Numbered from the stretch's first letter, positions 26,755 through 35,680 are shown. The stretch: 64,000 nt of DNA from Methylobacterium sp. Leaf125 (GCF_001423085.1 NZ_LMNU01000012.1:618285-682284); one strand, 5' to 3'. Notes: generated by a model not told the origin, from the sequence alone. Numbers and translations are program-made.

Positions 26755-27009
26755 CTACTCGTCCGTGGCCGTGGAGACGCGGGCGGGCGAGCGGGTCAGG
26801 CTGCGGATCGCCCGCAGGGGCCGGCCGGACTTCTCCGAGATGGCACGGTCCTGATCCTCGATGAGCTGGCGGGCCGGCTCGTCGCCGTCGAGGCCGCCGA
26901 GGATCTCCATGGGGACGCGCCGGTTGGAGGCGCGGGACTCGTCGTCATAGACGACGTCGAACAGGACGGAGCCACGCTCCTGCGGTTTCGACTTGGTACG
27001 CTTGGCCAT
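26755..27009 (-). CDS. conserved small hypothetical protein
   Basis: An 84-residue basic and acidic mixed protein (MAKRTKSKPQERGSVLFDVV, then YDDESRASNRRVPMEILGG). The ATG at MAKRT is chosen because the longer frame upstream is poorly coding. Proteins of this type occur across Hyphomicrobiales; I know of no function. It points toward the YjdM-like gene (convergent) and is divergent from adenine deaminase. Confidence 0.6.
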   Translation of the reverse strand: MAKRTKSKPQERGSVLFDVVYDDESRASNRRVPMEILGGLDGDEPARQLIEDQDRAISEKSGRPLRAIRSLTRSPARVSTATDE

Positions 27010-27193
27010 GACGGGACGATGCTCGAACTGCAGGGGTGGGGAAGAGACGCCGACAGCCACGAATGGGCGGGGCAGGTGCGCGTACATCCGGCGTCACCCA
27101 GGCCCGGCCTCGTGGCCGTCTCCGATCGAGCGACGCGGGGTCGCGATCGGTGTGCCTCCTAGATGGTGCCACCGCTCCCGCTTGGCAACCCGT

Positions 27194-27256
27194 TTCGCCG
27201 GGCCGCGGCGCCTGTTCGCCGAGCCGCGGCGCTTGTTCGCCGAGCCGCGGCGCCTG
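27194..27256. repeat. 21-bp tandem repeat, three copies
   Basis: Three units of TTCGCCGRGCCGCGGCGCYTG in 27194-27214, 27215-27235 and 27236-27256, differing at two positions. It is a multiple of three and lies upstream of adenine deaminase in the same open frame, where it would encode Arg/Ala-rich heptads if an upstream ATG at 27163 were used. Confidence 0.75.
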
Positions 27257-27357
27257 TCCGGCACCCCCGCCGTCTGGCACGATGCGTGCGCCGCCGAGGC
27301 GGCTGGGCCGGCAGAGCGGCGCCGGTGCACGCCAAGTCCCAGGACCCGGGAGATCGC

Positions 27358-29166
27358 ATGACCGACACGCGACCGCTGACGCGCTTCTCCGTCGAACCGT
27401 TGAGCCGGATGACGCGACACCTCTCCGCGGTGGCCTCGGGCCGGGCGGAGCCCGACCGTGTCCTCACCGGCGCCCGCCTGCTCTCGACCTACTCGGAGCG
27501 CATCCTGCCGGATCGCGAAGTCTGGATCGCCGGCGGGCGGATCGCGGCGGTGAAGCCGGCCGGAACCTACCGGGGCGGCGCGCCGCGGCACGACCTCGGC
27601 GGGGGCCTCCTGGCCCCGGGCCTCGTCGACCCGCACCTGCACATCGAGAGCAGCATGGTCACGGCCTGTGCCTATGCCGAGGCCGCGCTCCTCAACGGCA
27701 CCACCACGATCGTCTGCGACAGCCACGAGATCGGCAACGTCCTCGACACCGACGGCATCGCCTGGATGCTGGAGGATGCCCGCGCGGCGCCCCTGAACAT
27801 CTACCTCACGGTGCCCAGCACGGTGCCGGCGACCTCGCCCGAGCTGGAGACCGCGGGCGGCGACCTCGATGCCGCCAAGATCGCCGGCCTGTTCGATGCC
27901 TGGCCGGAGGCGATCGGCCTCGGCGAGAAGATGGACTTCGTCGCGGTCTGCGAGGGCGATCCCCGTGCCCACGCCATCATCCGGGCCGCCCTGGAGCGCG
28001 GACGCCCGGTCTCGGGGCATATCTACGGACGCGACTTCGTGGCGGCCTACGCCGCCAGCGGTGTCACCGATACCCATGAGGCGATCGATCGCGACATCGC
28101 CGACGACCTGCTGGAGGCCGGCGTCTGGATCTACCTCCGCGGCGGCCCGCCGACCACGCCCTGGCACAGCCTGCCGAAAGCCATCGGCACCATCCTGGAC
28201 TACGGCGCCGCGGCCAAGAGGATCTGTGTCTGCACCGACGATCGCGACGCGCAGGACCTCCTCGCCTTCGGCCTCGACTGGGTCGTGCGCGAGGCGGTGC
28301 GCATGGGCATTCCGAAGGTCCAGGCCTGGTCGATGGGCTCGCTGCACCCCGCCACCCGCTACGGCCTCGACGGCGAGATCGGCGGCTTCGGCGGCGGGCG
28401 CCGGGCCGACCTCGTCCTCCTCGACGACGACCTCGTCCCCCAGTCCACCTGGTACGGCGGCGCGCTGGTGGTGGAGAACCGCCGGATCACGCCCCTGCTC
28501 GACGCCGCCCTCTCGCGTCCCTACCGCTATCCGGCACCGGCCTACGCCACCATGCACCTGCCCGATCCGCTGCCGGCCCTGACCCCGGACCTCCCGACGG
28601 GCCCCTGTCGGATCAACGCGATCCGCACCACGCTGCCGGGCATCGAGCTCACCCACGAGGTCGTCGACCTCGTGCCCGGGCCCGACTGGCCCGCGACGCT
28701 GGCGGCCAACGACCTCTGTTTCGTGACGGTGATCGAGCGCCACGGCCGCGCCGGCAACGTCGCCCACGGGCTGCTGCGGGCCTTCGGGCTGAAGCGGGGC
28801 GCGGTGGCGAGCAGCGTCGGCCACGATTCGCACAATGTCATCGTCGCGGGTCTGAACGAGGCCGACATGCGCGTCGCCCTCGCTGCGCTCAGCGCGATCC
28901 AGGGCGGTGTCTGCGTGGTCGAGGACGGAGCCGTGGTCGCCCTGGTGCCGCTGCCGGTGGCGGGGCTGCTCTCGGACAAGCGCGTCACCGCCGTGGCCGA
29001 GGAGGTGCGGGTGCTGAAGGAGGCCTGGATGCGGGCGGGCTGCACCATCCCGTATATGGGCTTCAACCTGATCCCGCTCTCGGTGATCCCGGAGATCCGC
29101 ATCACCGACAAGGGGCTCGTCCTGGTGCCGGGGATGCGGATCGTGCCGCTGTTCGAGGCGGCCTGA
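27358..29166 (+). CDS. ade: adenine deaminase
   Basis: A 602-residue amidohydrolase converting adenine to hypoxanthine and ammonia in purine salvage. The metal-binding PHLHIESSM (about 93-101), DSHEIGN, GHIYG and CTDDRD motifs and the C-terminal SSVGHDSHN region typical of bacterial Ade are present. The ATG at 27358 has a GGGAG site; the same frame is open upstream to ATG 27163 through an Arg/Ala-repeat stretch, which I regard as untranslated. The final codons overlap a GCCGC/GCGGC stem followed by TTTTTT, a possible terminator. Confidence 0.95.
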   Translation: MTDTRPLTRFSVEPLSRMTRHLSAVASGRAEPDRVLTGARLLSTYSERILPDREVWIAGGRIAAVKPAGTYRGGAPRHDLGGGLLAPGLVDPHLHIESSMVTACAYAEAALLNGTTTIVCDSHEIGNVLDTDGIAWMLEDARAAPLNIYLTVPSTVPATSPELETAGGDLDAAKIAGLFDAWPEAIGLGEKMDFVAVCEGDPRAHAIIRAALERGRPVSGHIYGRDFVAAYAASGVTDTHEAIDRDIADDLLEAGVWIYLRGGPPTTPWHSLPKAIGTILDYGAAAKRICVCTDDRDAQDLLAFGLDWVVREAVRMGIPKVQAWSMGSLHPATRYGLDGEIGGFGGGRRADLVLLDDDLVPQSTWYGGALVVENRRITPLLDAALSRPYRYPAPAYATMHLPDPLPALTPDLPTGPCRINAIRTTLPGIELTHEVVDLVPGPDWPATLAANDLCFVTVIERHGRAGNVAHGLLRAFGLKRGAVASSVGHDSHNVIVAGLNEADMRVALAALSAIQGGVCVVEDGAVVALVPLPVAGLLSDKRVTAVAEEVRVLKEAWMRAGCTIPYMGFNLIPLSVIPEIRITDKGLVLVPGMRIVPLFEAA

Positions 29167-29190
29167 CGCTTTTTTCCGATTGCGAGGGCG

Positions 29191-29215
29191 GGAACCCCGG
29201 CGGGATCCGCCCGTT
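29191..29215 (+). promoter_or_regulatory. EcfG-type promoter for a second candidate sRNA
   Basis: GGAAC (29191-29195), 16-nt spacer, CGTT (29212-29215). Exact consensus, followed within 85 bases by an intrinsic terminator and no ORF. Confidence 0.68.
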
Positions 29216-29221
29216 GTCAGG

Positions 29222-29297
29222 CAGGTCTCAACAGCCTCTCGATCCTCCCAAGCTTACACAGCCTGCATGCCGTGATCGGCGCGCGGGCTGTTTCTTT
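29222..29297 (+). ncRNA. second candidate EcfG-dependent sRNA with TCCTCCC segment
   Basis: About 76 nt between an exact EcfG-type promoter and a strong terminator hairpin. The unpaired 5' part contains CGATCCTCCCAAGC; TCCTCCC is shared with the candidate sRNA at 6611-6697 and is complementary to GGGAGGA ribosome-binding sites. No start codon with a ribosome-binding site fits inside. The start near 29222 is predicted from the -10 position. Confidence 0.5.
29258..29297 (+). terminator. intrinsic terminator of candidate sRNA
   Basis: Stem of about 13 pairs (29259-29271 with 29278-29290, one mismatch and two G-U pairs) and loop GTGATC, followed by TTTCTTT. Confidence 0.7.
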
Positions 29298-29380
29298 GTC
29301 CAGGGCTCACCCGATCCGGGGATCGCCCGGACGGCAGGGTGGTCGGAAGGGGCGCCAGACCGCTCCTGGGAGTTGCCCCG

Positions 29381-29566
29381 ATGCGTAGTCTTCTCACCCT
29401 CATCATCGTCGGCGCGGTCGCCTTCGTGCTCGTCGGCATGTACGTGGCCCCGGGCCAGCCCGAGCTGCGGGCCTGGTACCTGCGCAATGCCTGCGAGCAT
29501 CTCGACAAGGTGTCGCCGCAGATCTGCGCCCCGGCCCGCAAGGCCGAGAGCGGGGTGCCGACCTGA
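29381..29566 (+). CDS. small single-pass membrane protein
   Basis: A 61-residue protein with one N-terminal membrane helix (residues 4-24, LLTLIIVGAVAFVLVGMYVA) and a short domain with two Cys (RNACEHLDKVSPQIC) that could form a disulfide outside the cytoplasm. No family recognised. The stop codon TGA at 29564-29566 overlaps the proposed start of the next gene. Confidence 0.65.
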   Translation: MRSLLTLIIVGAVAFVLVGMYVAPGQPELRAWYLRNACEHLDKVSPQICAPARKAESGVPT

Positions 29567-29844
29567 ACGCGATCGACTGGTTCTTTCGCAACCGGCGAAC
29601 CGGTGCGATCACCATCGGGCAATGGCCGAACGCCCCGCTGCTGATCTTCATCGGCTGCGCGGTGCTCGGGTGGCTCGACGGCCCCGGCGGCCGGATCGGC
29701 CCCTACCTTCGCGTGCTCGGTGCGGCAGCCCTGGCGTGGTGGGCCGTCGACGAGATCGTGCGCGGCGTGAATCCCTGGCGGCGCTGCCTGGGCGCGGGCG
29801 TCCTGGCCTTCCTGGTCTGGAAGCTGGCGCGCACCGTCCTCTGA
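29563..29844 (+). CDS. small membrane protein, probable CTG start
   Basis: A 93-residue reading frame whose N-terminal half (NAIDWFFRNRRTGAITIGQW) reads like true protein but has no ATG, GTG or TTG before a GTG at 29662. The best explanation is a CTG at 29563, overlapping the upstream TGA by four bases (CTGA), with translational coupling. It has a hydrophobic helix at about 28-40 and another near the end, and a DEIVRGVNPWRRCLGAGVLA segment seen in small bacterial membrane proteins. If only the GTG at 29662 is used, 60 residues remain. Confidence 0.55.
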   Translation: MNAIDWFFRNRRTGAITIGQWPNAPLLIFIGCAVLGWLDGPGGRIGPYLRVLGAAALAWWAVDEIVRGVNPWRRCLGAGVLAFLVWKLARTVL

Positions 29845-29923
29845 CGGCAGCGTTTCGTCTTGCCGAACCCCGTGCGTCACCTATTCTCGGTGTGGCGCGC
29901 GGCGCGCAGGAGGATTCGCAGGC

Positions 29924-30076
29924 ATGTCGTTCTTCATCGGGATCGCGGGGCCCTGGATCGTCATCGCCGTGCTCGAGATGCTGTCGCTCAGCCGCCAGCG
30001 CGACCTGGATGCCGAGACCCTGGCCCCCGGCGGTGCGTCGTCGCTGAGCGTTGCCCACAGCGCCTACCTCGCTTAA
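29924..30076 (+). CDS. small membrane protein, 50 residues
   Basis: A 50-residue frame with a strong AGGAGG site 13 bases before the ATG. Residues 3-20 (FFIGIAGPWIVIAVLEML) form one membrane helix; the rest is polar. Its end lies just before the heme A synthase start, so it is probably the first gene of that transcript. No function known. Confidence 0.55.
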   Translation: MSFFIGIAGPWIVIAVLEMLSLSRQRDLDAETLAPGGASSLSVAHSAYLA

Positions 30077-30131
30077 CCCGCATCCATCCGAGGCGCGCCG
30101 TCCGGCGCCCGTGCGGGATGCGAGGAACGAC

Positions 30132-31259
30132 GTGGTGCGAGCAGGCGAACAGGCGACCGGCGTGTTTCCCGAACAACGGGGCGTGCGGATCTGGCTCTAC
30201 GTCCTGGCCGCCCTCGTCGTCGGCATGGTGGCCGTCGGCGGCGCCACGCGCCTCACCGGTTCCGGGCTCTCCATCACCGAGTGGCGGCCGGTCACCGGGG
30301 CGATCCCGCCCGTCTCGCCCGAGGCCTGGGCGGCGGAGTTCGAGAAATACCGCGATACGCCCCAGTACCGTATCCTGAACCAGGGCATGGGGCTGTCGGA
30401 CTTCAAGGTCCTGTACGCCTGGGAATGGGGCCACCGCCTCCTGGGCCGTGTCGTCGGCCTGGTCTTCTTCCTGCCGCTGCTCTGGTTCTGGTGGCGCGGC
30501 GCCCTGACCCGGCGCCTCGGCCTCGGCCTCCTCGGGCTCGGCGTCCTGGGCGGACTCCAGGGCGCGATCGGCTGGATCATGGTCGCCTCCGGCCTGCAGC
30601 CCGGCATGACGGCCGTGGCGCCCCTCAAGCTCGCCCTGCATCTCACCACCGCGAGCCTGATCCTGGCTGGCCTAGTCTGGCTCGCGGCCGGATTGCGGGC
30701 GCCGGACACCGCCGTCGAAGCCGATCCATCCCGCCTGCGCCGGACGGCGATGGCTATCATGGCCCTCGTCGTCGTGCAGATCTTCCTCGGCGGTCTCGTG
30801 GCGGGCTCGAAGGCCGGCCTCCTCTACAACACCTGGCCGACCATGGACGGGCACCTCATCCCTCCGGTCGCGGACCTCTTCGCCGCAACGCCCTGGATCG
30901 AGAATTTCGTCGACAACCTCGCCCTGGTGCAGCTGAACCACCGCCTCACCGCCTACCTGCTCCTGGCGGTCGCCTTCGTTCATGCGTTCGATGCCCGCCG
31001 GGCGCGCCCGGGCTCCGGCATGGCGCGCCGGGCGACCGGCATCGCCGCCCTCGTCCTCACCCAGGCCGTCCTTGGCATCACCACCCTGTTGCTGGCCGTA
31101 CCCCTCTGGGCCGCGCTCGCCCATCAGGTCTTCGCCATGGCGGTGCTGACGATGGCAACGGTTCATGCCCGACGGGCGGCCCATTCCGACGTCGCGGCGC
31201 CCCTCGGGCGCCCGTCGACCCCCTTCGGCTATGAATCTCTGACCGGAAGGACGGCGTGA
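30132..31259 (+). CDS. ctaA: heme A synthase (CtaA/COX15)
   Basis: About 375 residues with eight membrane helices. It oxidises the C8 methyl of heme O to give heme A for cytochrome oxidase. Family features: GGATRLTGSGLSITEWRPVTG (in part), WEWGHRLLGR with a heme-ligand His, LALHLTTASL, FLGGLVAGSKAGLLYNTWPTMDG (in part), QLNHRLTAYLL and LAHQVFAM, giving the paired histidines. The start is uncertain: GTG at 30132 has AGGA upstream, with GTG 30111 an alternative. The rest of the cytochrome oxidase genes are not in the window. Confidence 0.95.
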   Translation: MVRAGEQATGVFPEQRGVRIWLYVLAALVVGMVAVGGATRLTGSGLSITEWRPVTGAIPPVSPEAWAAEFEKYRDTPQYRILNQGMGLSDFKVLYAWEWGHRLLGRVVGLVFFLPLLWFWWRGALTRRLGLGLLGLGVLGGLQGAIGWIMVASGLQPGMTAVAPLKLALHLTTASLILAGLVWLAAGLRAPDTAVEADPSRLRRTAMAIMALVVVQIFLGGLVAGSKAGLLYNTWPTMDGHLIPPVADLFAATPWIENFVDNLALVQLNHRLTAYLLLAVAFVHAFDARRARPGSGMARRATGIAALVLTQAVLGITTLLLAVPLWAALAHQVFAMAVLTMATVHARRAAHSDVAAPLGRPSTPFGYESLTGRTA

Positions 31260-31488
31260 TCGACACGGCGGCCTGATCGGGCGGAGCGCGCGAGCACGCG
31301 ACCGGCTCGGCGCCTCGCGCCGGTGCCCCGTCCGCTGTCGCGGCCCGCCATGTGCGGATCACCACATCGCGACCGCACCGCAACGAACCACTCTGGTCCC
31401 CGCACGTTCGACCCCCGTCACGACGCAACCCGAGGCCCACGGCCTCCCTGTGTCTGACGCCCCTGAACCGCGAGAGGACGATCCCTGC

Positions 31489-31695
31489 ATGCAGGATACC
31501 GAGACCCGGCGCACGCCCGCATCCGAGCGGACCACCCCCGAGACCCGGATACCCCCCGCCGCCCGTCCGAACCCGACCCCTGCGACGCGCCGCCACGGCA
31601 AGCATGCTTGGCTGGCCCTCGGCCTGACGGGATTGCTCGGCGCCGTCTGGGCCGTCGCCATCGCCAACCGCTATCCGCACATCCTTCCGGGCTAG
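31489..31695 (+). CDS. small membrane protein, unknown
   Basis: A 68-residue protein with a Thr/Pro/Arg-rich, probably disordered N-terminus and one C-terminal membrane helix (WLALGLTGLLGAVWAVAIA, residues 41-59). A GAGAGGA site lies upstream of the ATG; a GTG 13 codons earlier is possible. Not recognised. Confidence 0.5.
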   Translation: MQDTETRRTPASERTTPETRIPPAARPNPTPATRRHGKHAWLALGLTGLLGAVWAVAIANRYPHILPG

Positions 31696-31801
31696 TCCTC
31701 GCCCGAAGAGATTCCTGTTGATGGCTCCAACTCGGTAGTTGTCGCGGGGAACGCGGCAACAGGTTGAAGCGTAGCCTCTACGGAAATACCGGAGGTCGGC
31801 G

Positions 31802-32482
31802 ATGCTTTTAGCGGACGACGGACGCCCATCGGGAGTGACCTGGAACTATACCCGGAAAGAAATCCTGGCGGATGGCGCCGTGCACGTCGTGGGTGTCGCC
31901 CTCGGCGTCGCGGGTGCCATCGCCATCGTGGTGATCGCCGCGCTTTCGCCGCTCTCGCTTCTCGAGCGCGCCGGCGTCACGATCTACGCGGCCGGCCTCG
32001 TCTCGATGCTCGGCGTCTCGGCCACCTACAACATGTGGCCGGTCTCGCGGCGCAAGTGGCTGCTGCGGCGGGCCGACCACGCCCTGATCTACCTGATGAT
32101 CGCCGGCACCTACACGCCCCTGGTGGCCCTGGTCGGTGAGGGTCTCCCGGCCTGGAGCCTGCTCGGCACGGTCTGGCTGGTGGCGGCGATCGGCATCGCC
32201 CTCAAGCTGCTTCTGCCCGGCCGCTACGATCGGGCGTCGATCGGGCTCTACCTCACCCTCGGCTGGAGCGGGGTCGTCGCCTACGACGCGGTGATCGGCC
32301 GGCTCAGCAGCGATGCGCTCTGGATGCTCGCGTTCGGCGGCATCCTCTACTCCCTCGGAGTGATCTTCCACGTCTGGCGCAGCCTGCCGTACCAGAATGC
32401 GATCTGGCACGCGTTCGTGCTCGCCGCCACGGCCTGTCACTATGGAACGGTGATGGCGACCGTGATGAACGCGGGTGCCTGA
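31802..32482 (+). CDS. hemolysin III/PAQR family membrane protein
   Basis: A 226-residue protein with seven membrane helices. It carries the HlyIII/PAQR pattern: EILADGAVHVVGVALG near the start, SATYNMWPVSRRKWLLRRADHALIYLMIAGTYTP (in part) with the conserved Asp-His, and the closing YQNAIWHAFVLAATACHY with a zinc-binding HxxxH-like pair. Bacterial members have little evidence for true haemolysis and may be metal-dependent lipid hydrolases. A GGAGG site precedes the ATG. Confidence 0.9.
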   Translation: MLLADDGRPSGVTWNYTRKEILADGAVHVVGVALGVAGAIAIVVIAALSPLSLLERAGVTIYAAGLVSMLGVSATYNMWPVSRRKWLLRRADHALIYLMIAGTYTPLVALVGEGLPAWSLLGTVWLVAAIGIALKLLLPGRYDRASIGLYLTLGWSGVVAYDAVIGRLSSDALWMLAFGGILYSLGVIFHVWRSLPYQNAIWHAFVLAATACHYGTVMATVMNAGA

Positions 32483-32560
32483 CGGGCGCCCCGGTCCCGG
32501 GGCAGAGGCTGGGGCATCGCGCGTCGACGGGACACGACCGGCGCCCCTTGCCTCTGGGCC

Positions 32561-33430
32561 TCACTTGTCCGTGCAGAGGCCACGGTCGGCGAGGTTGCGG
32601 TGCTCGCGCGGATCGCAATCCGTCGACAGGAACGAGGCCCACTCGGCGGGGGTGCCGTAGAAGGCGTTGCGGTCGACGTCGCCGCGCACACCCGGCACCC
32701 GCCCGGTGGAGGTAAACTGCCACAGCATCCACTTGCGCTTGACGTAGCGCTGCTCCGGCTCGGCGGCCGTGGAGCGGACCCAGTGCGGGTAGTCCGGCAG
32801 TTCGTCCTCGAGGACGTCCTTGTGGAAGGTGATGTCGGTGTAGATGATCGGCCGCTTGCCGGTGTAGCGCTCCATCTCGTCGAGCATGTAGCGGATCATC
32901 GACAGGGCCTGGGCCTTGGGCAGCTTCTTCGGGCAGAGCTGCGAATGGCCGTTCCACTCCACGTCGAGCACGGGGGGGAGGGCGGTCGGGTCGTTGGGGA
33001 CGTTCTTCTTGAACCAGGCCATCTGGTCCTGCGGCGAGCGGCACCAGAACACGAAGTGATAGGCGCCCCGCGGCACGCCGGCCTGCGCGGCCCCGTCCCA
33101 GTTCGTGCGGAACCGCTCATCGACGTGGTCGCCCCCCTCGGTCGCCTTGATGAAGGCGAACTGGGTGCCGGCCGCGCGCACCGACATCCAATCGACGGGC
33201 CCCTGCCACTTCGAGATGTCGATGCCCTGGACCGGGTGCTGCTTGGCCCGCGCGACGCCGGGATGGGGCTTGGCATCGCCCTTGGTCGGATAGAAATCCG
33301 TGGTGCCCGAGCAGGCCGCCAGGGCGGACAGCACGGCGACCGCCGCGCCGCGCCGCAATCCGGCGCGCCAAGCGGTCAGCGGCGCACGCTCGTTCTGACG
33401 TGCCGGGGCAGTCCCGTTCCACAGCCGCAT
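32561..33430 (-). CDS. GH25 family lysozyme, lipoprotein
   Basis: A 289-residue protein. A signal peptide ends in the lipobox LSALAAC (Cys40), so it is probably anchored in the outer membrane. The catalytic domain is glycoside hydrolase 25: GIDISKWQG (Asp71), KATEGGDHVDERF, VLDVEWNG with Asp156 and Glu158, and YTDITFHKDVL. GH25 enzymes cleave the MurNAc-GlcNAc bond of peptidoglycan. The ATG at 33430 is preferred over a GTG five codons upstream. It may act in wall turnover or as a weapon against neighbours. Confidence 0.9.
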   Translation of the reverse strand: MRLWNGTAPARQNERAPLTAWRAGLRRGAAVAVLSALAACSGTTDFYPTKGDAKPHPGVARAKQHPVQGIDISKWQGPVDWMSVRAAGTQFAFIKATEGGDHVDERFRTNWDGAAQAGVPRGAYHFVFWCRSPQDQMAWFKKNVPNDPTALPPVLDVEWNGHSQLCPKKLPKAQALSMIRYMLDEMERYTGKRPIIYTDITFHKDVLEDELPDYPHWVRSTAAEPEQRYVKRKWMLWQFTSTGRVPGVRGDVDRNAFYGTPAEWASFLSTDCDPREHRNLADRGLCTDK

Positions 33431-33636
33431 CGTTGCCCGACCCACCAGCTTCTACGCGCTACCAATGGCTAAGGGATGGCCCGGGCGCGGTTAACAGACC
33501 TTTGACGGCAATGCGGCGGATTTCCGGAAGCCGTGTCGGACGCGCCACATAGCCGGTGGACGTCCACCCTGGCCCCCACGGTCTCCACCCCCTAAGTGCA
33601 GGCCGTGCCTGCGGGTTTGGGACACAGGAGAGTGCC

Positions 33637-34077
33637 GTGAAGGTTCTGTTCACCATCGGGTACGAAGGCCTCGATTCCGAGCGCCTGATCGCCGCCCTGC
33701 GGGATGCGCAGGTGGGGACCCTGGCGGATGTCCGCGCCGTGGCGAATTCCCGCAAGCGCGGCTTTTCCAAGAATGCCCTGCGCACCAGCCTGGAGGACGC
33801 CGGCATCGGCTACGCCCATGCCCGCAGCCTCGGCACGCCGAAGGCCGGGCGGCAGGCGGCGCGCGCCGACGACGCGGCCCTGATGCGGCGCATTTATTGC
33901 GAGGAGGTGCTCGACACCGCCGATGGCGGACTCGCCCTCGACGAACTCTGTACCCTGGCCGATCGCACGCCGATCTGCCTGCTCTGCTTCGAGCGTGAGC
34001 CGGCACGCTGCCATCGCCGCGTCCTCGCCGAGCGGATGCAGGCGCGGGGCTTCACGACCGTGGACCTGTTCGGCTGA
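33637..34077 (+). CDS. DUF488 family protein
   Basis: A 146-residue protein with a GTG start and a CAGGAGAG site. Family features: FTIGYEGLDSERLIAAL, LADVRAVANSRKRGFSKNAL and the C-terminal ICLLCFEREPARCHRRVLAERM with two conserved Cys and a His, as in DUF488. Function is unknown; the CFE-CHR motif suggests a metal or redox site. Confidence 0.88.
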   Translation: MKVLFTIGYEGLDSERLIAALRDAQVGTLADVRAVANSRKRGFSKNALRTSLEDAGIGYAHARSLGTPKAGRQAARADDAALMRRIYCEEVLDTADGGLALDELCTLADRTPICLLCFEREPARCHRRVLAERMQARGFTTVDLFG

Positions 34078-34173
34078 GGCCGATCGCTACCGCCACACGC
34101 ACAACACCGGCGCGTTGACAATCTAGAGTTATCCGGTTTTCACTTGCGGTGGGGTGACGATGTCGGATTTGCG

Positions 34174-34908
34174 ATGACGCGCAAGGCGCTGGACCAGACG
34201 TTGGGCTTCCTCCGGGCGCTCGACCGGACCGCGAGCACCGACGATGTGGGTCGGCTGCTGGTCACGGAATTCGCGGCCCACGGCGTGTCCCATGCCATGG
34301 CGGGGACCATTCCCCGGAAGGGGACGCCGGCGCGGCAGCAGCACGGGCACATCCTCGTCAACACCTTCCCGGAGGAATGGGGCCGGCGCTACCTGACGCG
34401 CGGCTACGCCTTCCACGACCCCACGGTCCGCCACCTGGTCGACAGCACGGCGCCCTTCGCCTGGAGCGAGCTGGGCGAGCGGTTCCGCGACGATGCCGGC
34501 GCCCGCCGCGTGATGGCGGAGGCGGGCGAATTCCGCCTGCGCGACGGGATCACGGTGCCGCTGATGACCCTCGACGGCGATATGGCCGGGTTCAGCCTCT
34601 CGGGCGAGCGCCTCGGGCTGAATCCCGGCGATCGCCCGATGCTCCACCTGATCGCCACCTACGCCTTCGGCCACCTGCTGCGCCTGCGCGGCCCGGCCGG
34701 GGCGGCGCGGGCCGCCAAGCTCGCGCCGCGGGAGCGCGAGGCCCTGCAATGGGCGGCGGAGGGCAAGACCGACTGGGAGATCGGCGAGGTCATGGGCATC
34801 TCGACCCACGGGGTGGACTTCCACCTGCGCTCGGCCCGGACGAAGCTCGGCACGACCAATCGGACCCAGGCGGTCGCGGTGGCGTTGCGGCGCGGGCTGA
34901 TCACCTGA
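34174..34908 (+). CDS. LuxR family quorum-sensing regulator
   Basis: A 244-residue transcription factor. The N-terminal autoinducer-binding domain has the invariant Trp69 and Tyr73 (EEWGRRYLTRGY), Asp82 (FHDP) and Trp97 (APFAW) that contact acyl-homoserine lactones. The C-terminal GerE-type HTH (about 178-240) reads LAPREREALQWAAEGKTDWEIG, STHGVDFHLRSARTKL. It should bind the lux box at 34986-35005 and control the synthase encoded 148 bases downstream. The ATG at 34174 is chosen; a TTG ten codons earlier is possible. Confidence 0.93.
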   Translation: MTRKALDQTLGFLRALDRTASTDDVGRLLVTEFAAHGVSHAMAGTIPRKGTPARQQHGHILVNTFPEEWGRRYLTRGYAFHDPTVRHLVDSTAPFAWSELGERFRDDAGARRVMAEAGEFRLRDGITVPLMTLDGDMAGFSLSGERLGLNPGDRPMLHLIATYAFGHLLRLRGPAGAARAAKLAPREREALQWAAEGKTDWEIGEVMGISTHGVDFHLRSARTKLGTTNRTQAVAVALRRGLIT

Positions 34909-34985
34909 CACGGCCCCTTCGGGGCACCATCGCGACGAGACACGCACGGTCCGCCGGCGCCGATCCCGCACGCCGCACCGCATCC

Positions 34986-35005
34986 ACCTACGGGTTCCCG
35001 TAGGT
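34986..35005 (+). promoter_or_regulatory. lux box, perfect 20-bp palindrome
   Basis: ACCTACGGG-TT-CCCGTAGGT, a perfect 9-2-9 inverted repeat of the size and pattern bound by LuxR-type regulators. It lies 51 bases upstream of the AHL synthase ATG, a suitable place for activation at the -35 region. Confidence 0.85.
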
Positions 35006-35056
35006 TTGTGACTGTCACGCTCATGTCAGAAGCGACCTCGGAACGGAGGTTTCGAC

Positions 35057-35680
35057 ATGATCCAGATCGTGACACCCGCGAATGAATACTGCTTCCGCGA
35101 AGAAATGGAACAGGTCTGGCGCCTGAGGCACGAGATCTTCGTGGAGGAAAAGCGCTGGCTCGACCTCGCTCGTCCCGATGGGCGCGAGATCGACCAGTTC
35201 GACACGGCCCACGCGATGCACTTCCTCGCCATCGAGGCGGGGCGGGTCATCGGCTACAGCCGGCTCTTGCCGACGACCCGACCGCACCTCCTCTCGGACG
35301 TGCTGCCGCAGCTCTGCGAGGGGGCGCTGCCCCGCGGCCACGACACCTGGGAATGGACGCGCCAGGCCGTCGCCCGGTCCCATCGCGGACGCGGCAAGGC
35401 GGTCAATCCGGTCTCGCTCGCCCTGCTCTCGGGCATCGTCGAGTGGGGCCTCGCCAACGGCGTACGCCAGCTCGTGCTGCAGATGCCGACCCTCTACCTG
35501 CTGCACGTGGTGCAGCTCCACTTCCGGGCCCGACCGCTGGGCCTGCCGCAATCGATCAGCGGCGAGGACATCATCGCGGCCACCGCGGAGTTCGACGACC
35601 GGACCCTCGCGCGCCTGCGCACCCTCACGGGGCGCACGGACTCCGTGCTCGCCCCGACCTACCCCTACCTCGCCGCCTGA
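35057..35680 (+). CDS. acyl-homoserine-lactone synthase (LuxI family)
   Basis: A 207-residue enzyme making an AHL signal from S-adenosylmethionine and an acyl carrier (ACP or CoA). The invariant LuxI residues are all visible: Arg24 and Phe28 (RHEIF), Trp34, Asp46 and Asp49 (EIDQFD), Arg69 (YSRLLPTTRPH), Glu99 and Arg102 (WEWTRQAV). The chain specificity cannot be told from sequence. A lux box upstream implies positive feedback by the adjacent LuxR. A 65-residue gene follows after 23 bases. Confidence 0.95.
   Translation: MIQIVTPANEYCFREEMEQVWRLRHEIFVEEKRWLDLARPDGREIDQFDTAHAMHFLAIEAGRVIGYSRLLPTTRPHLLSDVLPQLCEGALPRGHDTWEWTRQAVARSHRGRGKAVNPVSLALLSGIVEWGLANGVRQLVLQMPTLYLLHVVQLHFRARPLGLPQSISGEDIIAATAEFDDRTLARLRTLTGRTDSVLAPTYPYLAA

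Noticed and set aside
31748..31773. GGAAC-N17-CGTA upstream of the HlyIII-family gene as an EcfG promoter
   Set aside because: The -10 element lacks the final T and the region has no other support; chance occurrence is likely.
34912..34933. Small GGCCCCTTCGGGGC hairpin after the LuxR gene as terminator
   Set aside because: Only a five-base stem, no T run; too weak to call.
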